64,000 nt of DNA from assembly GCF_000183405.1 (NCBI RefSeq), contig NC_014758.1, positions 930,001-994,000 on the forward strand, given 5' to 3'. The position numbers and the translations under genes were made by a program. Below are positions 16,796-26,451 of the stretch, one piece after another. The notes below the pieces were generated by a model. That model saw only the letters and a list, made by a program, of their open reading frames with translations, was not told the DNA's origin and searched no databases. This DNA is from Calditerrivibrio nitroreducens DSM 19672. GTDB lineage: Bacteria > Chrysiogenota > Deferribacteres > Deferribacterales > Calditerrivibrionaceae. The first letter of the stretch is position 1. Each line of letters begins with the position of its first letter.

Positions 16796-19700
16796 ATGAA
16801 AAAAAGGTTTGTTCAAATTGATGGTAATACCGCAGCGGCATATGTGGCTCATGCTACCAATGAAGTTATTGCTATCTACCCTATTACACCATCATCCGTT
16901 ATGGGGGAGCTAGCTGATGAAAAGTCTGCCAAAGGGGAGAAAAATATCTGGGGTTCTGTACCAAAGGTTGTTGAGATGCAATCTGAAGGGGGAGCTGCTG
17001 GTGCGGTCCATGGTGCGCTTGCATCTGGGGCATTGACTACGACTTTTACAGCCTCACAGGGGCTTTTATTGATGATACCTAACATGTATAAAATAGCAGG
17101 GGAGCTTACACCCACAGTATTTCATGTGAGTGCAAGGGCGGTTGCCACACATGCTCTTTCGATTTTCGGTGACCATTCAGACGTTATGGCCTGCAGGCAA
17201 ACAGGTTGGGCGATGCTGTGTTCCAATAACCCTCAGGAAGTTATGGATTTTGCATTAATTGCACAGGCAGCCACTCTTGAATCAAGGGTTCCTTTTCTGC
17301 ATTTCTTTGACGGTTTTAGAACATCCCATGAGATCAGGACAACAGAAGAGCTTTCTTTTGATGATATGAGGGCTATGCTGGATGACGAACTTATTGCTGC
17401 TCATAAAAGAAGAGGTTTAAACCCTGAGCATCCTGTGGTGAAGGGTACAGCACAAAACCCTGACGTGTTTTTTCAGAGCCGGGAAGCCTGCAATAAATAT
17501 TATGAGAAAGTACCTGCCATTACCAAAAAATATATGGACAAATTCTTTGACATCACTGGAAGAAGGTACGATTTAGTTGAATATTTTGGAGATCCACAAG
17601 CTGAAAAAGTCATCGTAATTATGGGTTCTGGGGCTGATGTGGTAAAAGAAACCGTTGAATATATGAATTCAAATGGTGCAAAAGTTGGTGTTGTGGTTAT
17701 CAGGTTGTATAGACCATTTCCTCTGGAGTCTTTCATCAATGCTTTACCAAAAACAGCGCTTAAAATCGCCGTCCTTGATAGGACCAAAGAGCCTGGTTCA
17801 CTTGGGGAGCCTATGTATCTAGATGTCAGAACAGCAATTGGTGAGGCAATGCAGAAGAAGATGATCAGTTATCCTAAATACCCAACTATAGTTGGTGGTA
17901 GATATGGGCTCGGCTCAAAAGATTTTACCCCAGCTATGGTGAAAGCTGTATTTGATAATCTTGATGCTGCTGAGCCTATCAATGGATTTTCTGTTGGTAT
18001 AGAGGATGATGTTACTTTTAAGAGTCTTAAGTATGATAAAAATTGGTTAGTTCCTCAGGACGATGTATTTAATGGAATGTTTTACGGACTTGGCTCTGAT
18101 GGCACAGTCGGTGCAAATAAAAACTCTGCTAAGATCATAGGTGATCTCACCGGAAATAAGGTACAGGCTTACTTTGTTTACGATTCCAAGAAGTCTGGAT
18201 CTATGACCATTTCCCACGTGAGATTTGGTAATAAGGATATAAAGAGTTCATATCTTATTCAGAAAGCAGATTTTATTGGTTGCCATAAATTCACTTTCCT
18301 TGAGCTCTATGATATATTAAAACCTTTGAAGAAGGGTGGAGTATTCCTGTTGAATAGCCCATATGGTAAGGATGAAGTGTGGGATAAACTGCCAGTTGAA
18401 GTCCAGAAAGAACTCATAGAAAAAGAAGCCAGATTCTATGTGATCGATGCAGATAAGATTGCTGAAAAAATTGGGCTTGGTAATAGAACAAATACAATTC
18501 TTCAGACGGCTTTCTTTAAAATTTCTAATATCTTACCTTTTGAAAAAGCTGTAGAGGCAATTAAATCCACAATCAAAAAGACTTACGGTAGATATGGCGA
18601 TAAAGTGGTAAATATGAATATAGCTGCTGTTGACGCAGGAATTAATGAAGTATATGAAGTTAATTATCCAAAAACTGTCACTAGTAGCATCAAGATGCAT
18701 AAATACATTACCGATCCTACCGCTCCAGAAATTGTTAAAAATGCCATCAGCAAAATGGTTGCATTTGAAGGGGATGATGTGCCAGTGTCATGGCTTCCGG
18801 ATGATGGGGTTTTCCCAACTGGTACAAGCAAATATGAGAAAAGAAATATCGCAAATTTTGTACCGGAATGGGATCCTGAGATCTGTATTCAGTGTGGTAT
18901 CTGTTCATTTGTTTGCCCACATGCCACAATAAGAATGAAAATTTATGAACCTGATGTACTAAAAAATGTTCCATCCACCTTCAAGTCTGCGGATGCAAGG
19001 GGGAAAGAGTTTGCCGGTATGAAATGTACCATTCAGGTTGCCGTTGAAGACTGTACCGGCTGTGGTGCATGTGTGTATAACTGTCCAGCTAAGAGTAAGG
19101 CTGATCCCACAAGAAAAGCTATCAATATGGTTCCGCAGGTACCTCTAAGGGAGAAAGAGAGGGAGAATTTCAACTTCTTCTTATCCATACCTGAGCTTGA
19201 CATCAAAAAGTATGATAAATCTACACTAAAAGGTAGCCAGCTTGCTCCACATATGTTTGAATTTTCTGGTGCATGTGCTGGTTGTGGTGAAACCCCATAT
19301 ATAAAACTTCTCTGCCAGCTTTTTGGTGATAGGGCTATCATTGCAAATGCCACTGGATGCTCTTCCATCTATGGTGGTAACTTACCCACTACCCCTTATA
19401 CCACAAGATTTGACGGAAGGGGACCAGCATGGGCAAATTCACTTTTTGAAGATAATGCTGAATTTGGTTTTGGAATGAGGCTTGCTGTAGATAAATTCAA
19501 TCAGATGGCCATTGAGTATTTAAACGCACTAAAAGATAAAATAGGTGCAGGTTTGGTTGATGAGATACTCAATGCTTCCCAGAGTAATCAGATTGAAATC
19601 GAAGCCCAGAGGGAAAGGGTGGCTAAACTCAGGGAGATTTTAAAGGGTATCGGAACTGTTGAGGCTAAAAAGCTTGATGAGATTGCTGATTACCTTGTTA

Positions 19701-20353
19701 AAAAGTCAGTATGGATAGTTGGTGGTGATGGCTGGGCTTACGATATCGGTTATGGTGGACTTGACCACGTAATAGCTCAATCTCAGAATGTTAATCTTCT
19801 TGTACTTGATACGGAAGTTTACTCAAATACAGGTGGTCAGGCTTCTAAAGCTACTACTACTGGATCGTTTGCTAAGTTTGCTTTTGCAGGTAAAGATGGT
19901 GACAAGAAAGATCTTGGTATGATGGCCATGTCTTATGGAAATGTTTATGTTGCAAAAGTATCCCTTTCAAACCCTGCACAGTGTATAAAGGCTTTTGTGG
20001 AAGCTGAAGCTTACGATGGTCCTTCTATAATAATAGCATACTCCCATTGTATAGCTCATGGTATAGATATGTCAAAAGGTGTTGAACAGCAGAAGCTTGC
20101 AGTTCAGTCAGGTTACTGGAACCTCTACAGATTTAATCCTATGCTCGCAAAAGAAGGGAAGAATCCTCTTATAATCGACAGCAAAGAGCCGTCCATCACT
20201 GTAGAGGATTACATGAAAACAGAAACGAGATTTAAGACAATCATGCAAACATTCCCCGAAAGGGCAAAAGAATTAGCTGATTTTGCAAACAGGGCAGCGA
20301 AAAGGAAATACAGTATTTACAAACAGCTTGCTGAAATTAAATGCAATGAATAA
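16796..20353 (+). CDS. nifJ: Pyruvate:ferredoxin (flavodoxin) oxidoreductase
   Basis: Single-chain PFOR, 1185 residues, converting pyruvate and CoA to acetyl-CoA, CO2 and reduced ferredoxin (or the reverse, for CO2 fixation). Order of domains: pyrimidine-binding domain with YPITPSSVMGELAD near 25-40; domain II and the gamma domain; two 4Fe-4S motifs starting at C700 (CIQCGICSFVCP) and C753 (CTGCGACVYNCP); then the TPP-binding domain with CAGCGETPY from C824 or so and NATGCSSIYGGNLP. TPP Mg-binding is marked by GGDGWAYDIGYGG. It has its own promoter and a strong terminator, so it is monocistronic and probably highly expressed. Confidence 0.97.
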   Translation: MKKRFVQIDGNTAAAYVAHATNEVIAIYPITPSSVMGELADEKSAKGEKNIWGSVPKVVEMQSEGGAAGAVHGALASGALTTTFTASQGLLLMIPNMYKIAGELTPTVFHVSARAVATHALSIFGDHSDVMACRQTGWAMLCSNNPQEVMDFALIAQAATLESRVPFLHFFDGFRTSHEIRTTEELSFDDMRAMLDDELIAAHKRRGLNPEHPVVKGTAQNPDVFFQSREACNKYYEKVPAITKKYMDKFFDITGRRYDLVEYFGDPQAEKVIVIMGSGADVVKETVEYMNSNGAKVGVVVIRLYRPFPLESFINALPKTALKIAVLDRTKEPGSLGEPMYLDVRTAIGEAMQKKMISYPKYPTIVGGRYGLGSKDFTPAMVKAVFDNLDAAEPINGFSVGIEDDVTFKSLKYDKNWLVPQDDVFNGMFYGLGSDGTVGANKNSAKIIGDLTGNKVQAYFVYDSKKSGSMTISHVRFGNKDIKSSYLIQKADFIGCHKFTFLELYDILKPLKKGGVFLLNSPYGKDEVWDKLPVEVQKELIEKEARFYVIDADKIAEKIGLGNRTNTILQTAFFKISNILPFEKAVEAIKSTIKKTYGRYGDKVVNMNIAAVDAGINEVYEVNYPKTVTSSIKMHKYITDPTAPEIVKNAISKMVAFEGDDVPVSWLPDDGVFPTGTSKYEKRNIANFVPEWDPEICIQCGICSFVCPHATIRMKIYEPDVLKNVPSTFKSADARGKEFAGMKCTIQVAVEDCTGCGACVYNCPAKSKADPTRKAINMVPQVPLREKERENFNFFLSIPELDIKKYDKSTLKGSQLAPHMFEFSGACAGCGETPYIKLLCQLFGDRAIIANATGCSSIYGGNLPTTPYTTRFDGRGPAWANSLFEDNAEFGFGMRLAVDKFNQMAIEYLNALKDKIGAGLVDEILNASQSNQIEIEAQRERVAKLREILKGIGTVEAKKLDEIADYLVKKSVWIVGGDGWAYDIGYGGLDHVIAQSQNVNLLVLDTEVYSNTGGQASKATTTGSFAKFAFAGKDGDKKDLGMMAMSYGNVYVAKVSLSNPAQCIKAFVEAEAYDGPSIIIAYSHCIAHGIDMSKGVEQQKLAVQSGYWNLYRFNPMLAKEGKNPLIIDSKEPSITVEDYMKTETRFKTIMQTFPERAKELADFANRAAKRKYSIYKQLAEIKCNE

Positions 20354-20356
20354 TAT

Positions 20357-20386
20357 AAAGGGGGCTAAGCCCCCCTTTTTTATTTT
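20357..20386 (+). terminator. Intrinsic terminator of nifJ
   Basis: GGGGGC (20360-20365) pairs with GCCCCC (20369-20374) around TAA, followed by a run of T. It begins four bases after the stop. On the other strand the stem is followed by TTTATATTATT, so it may also work for the convergent pyr operon. Confidence 0.9.
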
Positions 20387-20449
20387 AAATAGGTATTGAT
20401 TTTATGCAGATAAAATCTAAATGAGATGGGTTACCCCACCCCTATAACA

Positions 20450-21718
20450 TCATTGAAGTTCGTATACTATTTTACCTGATTTTATAGTAATACAGTTTAT
20501 CCCTTTGAGTTTTTTACCCATAAAGGGTGAATTTGATGATTTGGATCTGTTTAGATTTTCATCAAAAATATATTCTTTATCTTTATCTATTATTGCTAAA
20601 TCTGCTATTTTATCTTCTGCCACCATGCCTTTATCGGCTAATCCCAAAATTTTTGCGGGATTGTAAGAGGTATATTTCACAAAATCGTTTAGGGTTATAA
20701 CTTCTTCTTCCACCAATTTTAGAGTTAATGGTATTAGCGTTTGAAGTCCAATTATCCCAAATGCAGCAAGATCAAATTCCACAAATTTTTCATCCCTGTG
20801 GTGGGGTGCATGATCAGTGGCAATACAATCGATCAAGCCTTCCTTAAATGCTTGTTTTATAGCATACACATCTTCTTTTGTTCTAAGAGGAGGATTCATT
20901 TTGTAGTTTGTATCGTAGGATAAAAGTTCGTCCTCTGTTAGGGAAAAATGATGTGGTGCCACTTCGCATGTTACCCTATACCCTTTATCTTTTGCAAATC
21001 TTATCAGATCGAGTGAACCTTTCGTGCTGACATGACAAAAATGGAAATGTGTCCCTGTAAGCTTTGATATGAGGATATCTCTGGCGATGATAATCTCTTC
21101 CGCTTCCGCCGGTATCCCTTTTAACCCTGTTATGGTGGCGATTTTCCCATCATTTATGGCTCCTTTCGCAGCAAGATTTATATCTTCAGAGTGTGAAAGA
21201 ACTATCCCACCCACACCATTGATATATTCAGCAGCTCTTCTCATCACTTCAGAGTTCATCACAGGTTTACCATCATCGGAGAAGGCTATGGCTCCGGCAG
21301 CTTTCATCTCTCCTATTTCGGCAAGCTCCAATCCTTCCAATCCCTTGGTAATAGCTCCTACAGGATAAAGATCTATGAGGCCTACTTTTTTAGCTTTATC
21401 TATCATATATGTAGTGATATATGCGTTATCGTTTACAGGTTTTGTGTTGGCCATTGGAAGACATGTGGTCACACCTCCAGCCACAGCAGCCTTACTGCCG
21501 GATTCTATATCCTCTTTGTATTCAAGTCCTGGATCTCTGAAATGGACATGCATATCAATAAGACCTGGTACTACTATTTTACCAGCACAATCTATTGTTC
21601 TGTCTGCTTTTTCGGATATCGATCCTATCGCTTTAATTTTATCATCTATAATAAGGATATCTGCTTTGATTGTTTTGTCAAAATTAATTATTTCACAATT
21701 TTTTAATAGTAAAGACAT
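20450..21718 (-). CDS. pyrC: Dihydroorotase
   Basis: Zn amidohydrolase of pyrimidine synthesis that closes carbamoyl aspartate to dihydroorotate. 422 residues from the ATG at 21718, which lies one base after the pyrB stop and has GGGGGA upstream; an in-frame ATG at 21754 lies inside pyrB and is not preferred. Metal ligands H57 and H59 in DMHVHFRDPG, SHSED, HFCHVST and ATDHAPHH are all present, fitting the class found with pyrB in bacteria rather than the shorter E. coli type. Last gene of the pyr operon. Confidence 0.94.
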   Translation of the reverse strand: MSLLLKNCEIINFDKTIKADILIIDDKIKAIGSISEKADRTIDCAGKIVVPGLIDMHVHFRDPGLEYKEDIESGSKAAVAGGVTTCLPMANTKPVNDNAYITTYMIDKAKKVGLIDLYPVGAITKGLEGLELAEIGEMKAAGAIAFSDDGKPVMNSEVMRRAAEYINGVGGIVLSHSEDINLAAKGAINDGKIATITGLKGIPAEAEEIIIARDILISKLTGTHFHFCHVSTKGSLDLIRFAKDKGYRVTCEVAPHHFSLTEDELLSYDTNYKMNPPLRTKEDVYAIKQAFKEGLIDCIATDHAPHHRDEKFVEFDLAAFGIIGLQTLIPLTLKLVEEEVITLNDFVKYTSYNPAKILGLADKGMVAEDKIADLAIIDKDKEYIFDENLNRSKSSNSPFMGKKLKGINCITIKSGKIVYELQ

Positions 21719-21719
21719 A

Positions 21720-22655
21720 TCATTCCCCCAATTTTGTATTTTGTTGCATTGCAAGAAGATACATAACTGCCATTCTCACGGCCACACCATTTTCCACCTG
21801 TGTAAGAATTACCGATTTATCACAGTCAGCCAAATAAGATGGAAGCTCCACACCTCTGTTTATTGGGCCAGGGTGCATAATAATTGCATCTTTTTTGGCA
21901 AGATCAAGCCTATTTTTATTCAGTCCAAATAATTTTGAATACTCTTTCAAAGATGGAAGAAGAGCTATCCCCTGTCTTTCTAATTGGATTCTAAGCATCA
22001 TCACAACATCGCAATCCTCTAAGGCTTCCTCCATTGAATTACATACTTTGCAACCAAAAGGTAGGTAATCTCTTGGTATCATGGTCTTAGGTCCATAGAG
22101 TCTCAAATCTATCCCAAGTTTTTTCATCGCCCAAGCATTTGACCTTGCCACACGGCTATGGGTAATATCCCCGATTATGGCCACTTTTAGTCCTTCCAAC
22201 TTCCCTTTTTGCTCTTTTATCGTATAAAGATCAAGAAGTGATTGGGTTGGATGTTCATTCGTACCGTCTCCGGCATTTATGACGTGTGCTTTCGTATTTT
22301 GGGCTATAAACCTTACCGAGCCGGAGTAGTAGTGACGTACCACAAACATATCCACACCCATAGATTCTATGTTTTTAACTGTGTCAATAAGGGTTTCCCC
22401 TTTTGTGGTACTACTCGCCGATGCAGTAAAGTTAATTACATCCGCCGATAATCTTTTACCTGCAATTTCAAATGATGTTCTCGTTCTGGTGGATGGCTCA
22501 AAAAAGAGATTTGCTATAGTTTTCCCCTTCAATGCTGGGACTTTTTTAATCTCTCTTGAGTTAATTTCTTTAAATTTTTCAGCTGTGTCAAGTATCTCAA
22601 GGATCTCTTCTTTTGTTACATCCACAAGCCCAGTAAGGTCTTTTCTATTTAACAT
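21720..22655 (-). CDS. pyrB: Aspartate carbamoyltransferase catalytic subunit
   Basis: Condenses carbamoyl phosphate with aspartate. 311 residues, full length. Carbamoyl phosphate loop [11 protein letters not shown] (53-63), the 80s-type loop [17 protein letters not shown], and the C-terminal [10 protein letters not shown] that binds aspartate. No pyrI gene is next to it. GGGGGTAAT precedes the ATG. One base separates it from the pyrR stop region. Confidence 0.96.
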   Translation of the reverse strand: MLNRKDLTGLVDVTKEEILEILDTAEKFKEINSREIKKVPALKGKTIANLFFEPSTRTRTSFEIAGKRLSADVINFTASASSTTKGETLIDTVKNIESMGVDMFVVRHYYSGSVRFIAQNTKAHVINAGDGTNEHPTQSLLDLYTIKEQKGKLEGLKVAIIGDITHSRVARSNAWAMKKLGIDLRLYGPKTMIPRDYLPFGCKVCNSMEEALEDCDVVMMLRIQLERQGIALLPSLKEYSKLFGLNKNRLDLAKKDAIIMHPGPINRGVELPSYLADCDKSVILTQVENGVAVRMAVMYLLAMQQNTKLGE

Positions 22656-22656
22656 A

Positions 22657-23190
22657 TTACCCCCTTTTCTCTATGGTAACTGAATCCAATCCGTCTAATT
22701 CATGCAGTTTTACGTTAATCTTTTCCTCAATATTTGTTGGGACATATTTTCCGACAAAGTCCGGCTGAATGGGTAGTTCCCTATGCCCCCTATCTATCAG
22801 TGCCACAAAGATAATTTTTTTCGGTCTGCCGTAATCTATAATTGCATCAAGAGCAGCCCTTACAGTTCTTCCGGTGAATATTACATCATCAATTAATATG
22901 ATTGTTTTACCTTTTATATCAAAGTTAAGATCAGTGCCCAGGAGTTTTGGAAATTCCGCAATTTCTGTCAGGTCGTCTCGGTAAAGGGTTATATCTAAAT
23001 ACCCTACCTCTGGTTTAAGTGATTTAAATTTTTCAATTGCGGAGGCAACCCTATCGGCTAATATGGCTCCTCTTCGTTTAATCCCCACCAGGGCAAAATT
23101 AGTATCATCTTTGATCTTTTCGATGATTTGAAAGCTAAGCCTCACCAGTATGTTGTCAATTTCATGCTTATTTAAAATCTCTTTTTCCAT
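22657..23190 (-). CDS. pyrR: Bifunctional pyr operon regulator / uracil phosphoribosyltransferase
   Basis: 177 residues. PRPP-binding motif [18 protein letters not shown] (about 97-114), the N-terminal [11 protein letters not shown], and [11 protein letters not shown], all PyrR hallmarks. In the family PyrR binds pyr mRNA with UMP and favours termination; it also has UPRTase activity. GGAGG (23202-23198) is seven bases before the ATG at 23190 and four before the adjacent in-frame ATG at 23193, so 23190 is preferred. A reading frame extending to 23238 runs through the leader terminator and is not the real start. The leader strongly suggests that the operon controls itself. Confidence 0.93.
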   Translation of the reverse strand: MEKEILNKHEIDNILVRLSFQIIEKIKDDTNFALVGIKRRGAILADRVASAIEKFKSLKPEVGYLDITLYRDDLTEIAEFPKLLGTDLNFDIKGKTIILIDDVIFTGRTVRAALDAIIDYGRPKKIIFVALIDRGHRELPIQPDFVGKYVPTNIEEKINVKLHELDGLDSVTIEKRG

Positions 23191-23203
23191 CATAAAACCT
23201 CCG

Positions 23204-23236
23204 AAAAAAAAAGCCTCCCAGAAAACTCTGGAAGGC
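23204..23236 (-). terminator. Leader terminator/attenuator upstream of pyrR
   Basis: Minus strand: GCCTTCCAGA (23236-23227), loop GTTT, TCTGGGAGGC (23222-23213), a ten-base-pair stem with one G-T pair, then nine T residues. It ends two bases before the GGAGG of pyrR. A terminator between promoter and first gene is an attenuator by position. The 3' side, CTGGGAGGCT, resembles the conserved CNGNGAGGYU core of PyrR-binding RNA, but it lies inside the terminator itself. Confidence 0.85.
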
Positions 23237-23242
23237 ATTAGT

Positions 23243-23269
23243 TTATTTTGATAAATTATTTTTTCCCAT
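23243..23269 (-). CDS. Possible eight-codon pyr leader peptide
   Basis: On the minus strand GGGAG (23280-23276) is six bases before ATG (23269), which opens a frame MGKNNLSK ending TAA seven bases before the attenuator stem. Position and ribosome binding site fit a leader peptide whose translation could influence the attenuator. No homologue is known to me and short frames arise by chance, so confidence is low. Confidence 0.3.
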   Translation of the reverse strand: MGKNNLSK

Positions 23270-23295
23270 TTTTTACTCCCTTTTAAAACTTTATT

Positions 23296-23324
23296 TTAAT
23301 ACCCCCTATTTTTTTCTATGTCAA
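23296..23324 (-). promoter_or_regulatory. Promoter of the pyr operon
   Basis: Minus-strand TTGACA (23324-23319), 17-base spacer, TATTAA (23301-23296). Transcription from about 23289 gives a leader of roughly 100 bases before pyrR. Confidence 0.7.
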
Positions 23325-23332
23325 TAAAATTC

Positions 23333-23361
23333 TTGATAATTTTTAATTTGTGAATTAAAAT
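23333..23361 (+). promoter_or_regulatory. Promoter of the DUF3568 gene run
   Basis: TTGATA (23333-23338), 17-base spacer, TAAAAT (23356-23361), 38 bases before the ATG at 23399, which has AAGGAGG upstream. Confidence 0.6.
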
Positions 23362-23398
23362 ACCCTTTGTACATAGATTTACAACAAGGAGGACTGTA

Positions 23399-23785
23399 AT
23401 GAGAAAATATCTTTTGGGTTTGTTTTTTTTACTGGTAGGGGTTTTTAATATAACGGGGTGTGTTCCTGTTGCTGTGGTGGCAGGGGCAGGTGTTACCTAC
23501 AGTGTGACCGCTGATGCTGTTTCCGATTCCATAGATAGACCTAAAGAGATACTTGTTGAGAAATTTATCCAAACTATAAAAAAAGATGGGGCACTTGTCA
23601 TCTATTCCAGTATAGCTGAAGGTAGCGTGAGGGCAGAAAAAGGTTCTTACAAATACTATTTTGACGTCAAAGAGGTTAATGAAAAGATTACAAAATTTAC
23701 AATAAGAGCCAGAAAGGGGTACAATACTATTCCTGATAAAGAGGAATCTATAAGAATTTATAATCTTTTTAAGAAGAGTTTATAG
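23399..23785 (+). CDS. DUF3568-type lipoprotein
   Basis: 128 residues. Lipoprotein signal: MRKYLLGLFFLLVGVFNITGC, with a lipobox ITGC, so the mature protein begins at C21 and is anchored to a membrane. The rest, with VAGAGVTYSVTADAVSDSIDR followed by a small alpha/beta domain (KEILVEKFIQTIKKDG), fits the DUF3568 family of short lipoproteins of unknown role. First gene of a co-directional run; its stop overlaps the next GTG start by one base. Confidence 0.75.
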   Translation: MRKYLLGLFFLLVGVFNITGCVPVAVVAGAGVTYSVTADAVSDSIDRPKEILVEKFIQTIKKDGALVIYSSIAEGSVRAEKGSYKYYFDVKEVNEKITKFTIRARKGYNTIPDKEESIRIYNLFKKSL

Positions 23786-24234
23786 TGATTAGAAAGGCAA
23801 AAATCATCGATGCCAAAAGAATTCAAGAGCTGGTGAATCATTTTGCTGATAAAGGTGAAATGTTGCACTTAAGTCTTGAGCAGATATATGAGAGGATTTT
23901 TGAATTTATAGTGTACGAAGAAGATGGGATAATTTTGGGCTGTTGTGCTCTTCATCCTACATTGGGTAATCTGGCAGAGATAAGATCCCTTGCGGTGGAT
24001 GAATCTGCCCACGGTAAAGGGATAGGTAGGAAGCTTGTGTATGAATGTTTGAATTTAGCAAGAGATATGGGGTTTGAAGAAGTATTTGCCCTTACATATA
24101 AACAGGAGTTTTTTGAAAAGGTTGGGTTTAAGGTTGTGAAAAAGGAGAGCTTTCCGAGAAAGATCTGGTCAGATTGCCTAAAATGTCCAAAATTTCCGGA
24201 TTGCGACGAAATTGGTATGATTATTACGTTGTAG
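23785..24234 (+). CDS. GNAT acetyltransferase, N-acetylglutamate synthase-like
   Basis: 149 residues with the GNAT acetyl-CoA loop AHGKGIGRKLV (about 77-87) after EIRSLAVDE. The C-terminal part LTYKQEFFEKVGFKVVKKES and PRKIWSDCLKCPKFPDCDE matches the short stand-alone ArgA-like amino-acid acetyltransferases that make N-acetylglutamate for arginine synthesis. GTG start shared with the upstream stop. No other arg gene is near, so the substrate is inferred from family resemblance. Confidence 0.78.
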   Translation: MIRKAKIIDAKRIQELVNHFADKGEMLHLSLEQIYERIFEFIVYEEDGIILGCCALHPTLGNLAEIRSLAVDESAHGKGIGRKLVYECLNLARDMGFEEVFALTYKQEFFEKVGFKVVKKESFPRKIWSDCLKCPKFPDCDEIGMIITL

Positions 24235-24241
24235 AGGGGTT

Positions 24242-25357
24242 ATGATTATAGAAGAGATTTTACAGGAGTATGGAGATTTAAAAGAGAAATTTAAGCGGTT
24301 TAAAAACATTGTAAATGAGGAACATCTTAAGGAAAAATTATCCAATATAGAGAAACAAACCCATGATCCAGATTTCTGGAGCAGCAAAGAATCGAAACAT
24401 CTGCTAAAAGAGCAGTCAAGTATCAAAAAATTTCTTGATGATTGGTATTATCTTGTAAGAAGGTTTGAGGATATGGATGTCCTGCTCGAATTACAGGAGG
24501 AGGGAGAAAATGTTGCTGCAGAAATTGAAGAAAATTTTACTGAACTGAAACAGATAGTAAACGATTTTGAACTGAAACTTATATTAAATGGAGAAAATGA
24601 TATAAACAACGCAATTCTTACAATCCATTCTGGGGCTGGCGGTACAGAGGCAAACGACTGGGCTAATATGCTCCTGAGGATGTATATCAGATGGGCGGAA
24701 AATAGAAAGTTTAAATATGAGATGCTTGATTACCAGGCGGGTGACGAAGCAGGTATCAAATCTGCAACACTTAACATAATTGGACCTTATGCCTATGGTT
24801 ACCTGAAAGGGGAAACAGGTGTGCATAGACTTGTGAGGCTTTCACCTTTTGATGCGAATAATAAAAGGCATACATCTTTTGCATCTGTGTTTGTACTACC
24901 AGAGATAGAAGATGATGTGGATATAGTTATAAATGAATCGGATCTTAAAATAGATACCTTCAGGGCAGGAGGGGCTGGTGGTCAGCACGTAAATACGACA
25001 GACTCAGCGGTTAGGATTACTCACTTACCTACTGGGATAGTGGTTTCCTGTCAGAATGAGAGGAGTCAGCATAAAAATAAGGCACATGCCCTTAAAATAT
25101 TGAAATCAAAGCTTTATGAGCTGGAGATGGAGAAGAAGAATAAAGAGAAGAATGAACTGGAAAGTTCAAAAACTGAGATAAATTTTGGTAGTCAGATAAG
25201 GTCTTATGTCTTACACCCTTACAAGATGGTGAAGGATTTAAGAACCCGTCACGAAACCGGAAACCCTGATGCTGTACTTGATGGTGAATTGGATGATTTT
25301 ATAAGAAGTTATCTCTTTTACAAGGCGGGGATGCAATCTCGGGGGGATGAAGAGTGA
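24242..25357 (+). CDS. prfB: Peptide chain release factor 2
   Basis: 371 residues. Catalytic GGQ at 246-248, stop-codon recognition tripeptide SPF at 201-203 and the RF2 N-terminal signature HDPDFWSSKE. Terminates translation at UGA and UAA. The whole protein is in one frame; the programmed frameshift near codon 25 found in many prfB genes is absent. GAGGGG precedes the ATG. Overlaps alr by four bases. Confidence 0.96.
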   Translation: MIIEEILQEYGDLKEKFKRFKNIVNEEHLKEKLSNIEKQTHDPDFWSSKESKHLLKEQSSIKKFLDDWYYLVRRFEDMDVLLELQEEGENVAAEIEENFTELKQIVNDFELKLILNGENDINNAILTIHSGAGGTEANDWANMLLRMYIRWAENRKFKYEMLDYQAGDEAGIKSATLNIIGPYAYGYLKGETGVHRLVRLSPFDANNKRHTSFASVFVLPEIEDDVDIVINESDLKIDTFRAGGAGGQHVNTTDSAVRITHLPTGIVVSCQNERSQHKNKAHALKILKSKLYELEMEKKNKEKNELESSKTEINFGSQIRSYVLHPYKMVKDLRTRHETGNPDAVLDGELDDFIRSYLFYKAGMQSRGDEE

Positions 25358-26451
25358 ACAGAAGTCTCAGAGGGACTTATGCGCTGATAGATCTTAAAAG
25401 ATATTTAAATAATCTAAATATTGCAAGGAAGCTTTCAAAATCGTATATTACTCCTGTTATTAAAGCAAATGGGTATGGACATGGAGCAATAGAGCTTGCA
25501 AGGTTTACCCTTGAACATTCTGACATAAGAATATTCTGTGTTGCAACCTTTGAAGAAGGAGTTAAACTAAGATATGGTATAGGTGAATCAGCGGAAATAA
25601 TTGTCCTTGGATTTGTGGACGAGTATTTTTTCAATGAGGTGATTACGAATAATCTCCTGATAAATATATATGATGATGAGATTGCTTTTAGATTTAATAA
25701 GTATCTCGAAAAAAAAAGGCTGAAATATCCGGTGAGTATAAAAATAGATACAGGAATGAACAGGCTTGGTTTTGATGTTTCTATAAATTTCATTGAGTTT
25801 CGTGAAAAATATCCAAATCTCGTCCCAAAGGTTTTGATGAGTCACCTTTCAAGTCCTGATAGTGATCTTGATTATACATCCTTGCAGATAGATAGATTTT
25901 CGTCAGTGGCGGAAAGGGCCAAAAAGATTTTTCCATATATCAAAACCTCATTATTTAATTCTCCAGCTTTGTTATCTTTTGAAAACAGTTTTGATTATTC
26001 AAGACCAGGAATTTTAACTTACGGTTTTGTTAAATCTGACCATGATATTGGTATAAAGCCGGTGATGAAGATATTTTCAAAGATAATACATGTAAAATCT
26101 CTTGATAAAAATGAATCAGTGGGGTATAATAGAACTTACATTACAGGTAAAAAAACGATTCTTGGGGTTTTGCCCATTGGGTATGCTGATGGTTATAATA
26201 GATTATTATCAAACAGAGGGTTTGTTTATGTGGATGGGTATAAATGCCCTATAGTAGGTAGGATCTGTATGGATATGACTATGATAGATATTAGTGATTT
26301 GCCGGAAGGGAAATGGGGTAAAGAGGTGGAGATTTTAGGGGATAACATCAGGGCAGATGAGATGGCAAAGATGTGTAACACCATATCTTATGAAATACTT
26401 ACAAGTATTTCCCCAAGAATACCAAGAATTTATGAGGGGATGAATGGATAA
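25354..26451 (+). CDS. alr: Alanine racemase
   Basis: 365 residues, PLP-dependent production of D-alanine for peptidoglycan. PLP lysine K37 in PVIKANGYGHGA; the second catalytic base region VGYNRTY; KIDTGMNRLGFD and GRICMDMTMID are family landmarks. GTG start overlapping the prfB stop (GTGA). The 3' end overlaps the MlaE-like gene by eight bases. Confidence 0.95.
   Translation: MNRSLRGTYALIDLKRYLNNLNIARKLSKSYITPVIKANGYGHGAIELARFTLEHSDIRIFCVATFEEGVKLRYGIGESAEIIVLGFVDEYFFNEVITNNLLINIYDDEIAFRFNKYLEKKRLKYPVSIKIDTGMNRLGFDVSINFIEFREKYPNLVPKVLMSHLSSPDSDLDYTSLQIDRFSSVAERAKKIFPYIKTSLFNSPALLSFENSFDYSRPGILTYGFVKSDHDIGIKPVMKIFSKIIHVKSLDKNESVGYNRTYITGKKTILGVLPIGYADGYNRLLSNRGFVYVDGYKCPIVGRICMDMTMIDISDLPEGKWGKEVEILGDNIRADEMAKMCNTISYEILTSISPRIPRIYEGMNG

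Noticed and set aside
20387-20449. Separate pyr operon terminator
   Set aside because: Only a four-base stem around TGGG/CCCA is seen on the minus strand without a T-run; the nifJ terminator may serve both sides.
23191-23238. N-terminal extension of PyrR starting at 23238
   Set aside because: It would translate through the leader terminator and has no ribosome binding site, whereas GGAGG sits before 23190/23193.
24242-25357. Programmed frameshift in prfB
   Set aside because: The gene is open in one frame from the start and no in-frame UGA with a slippery CTT is found near codon 25.
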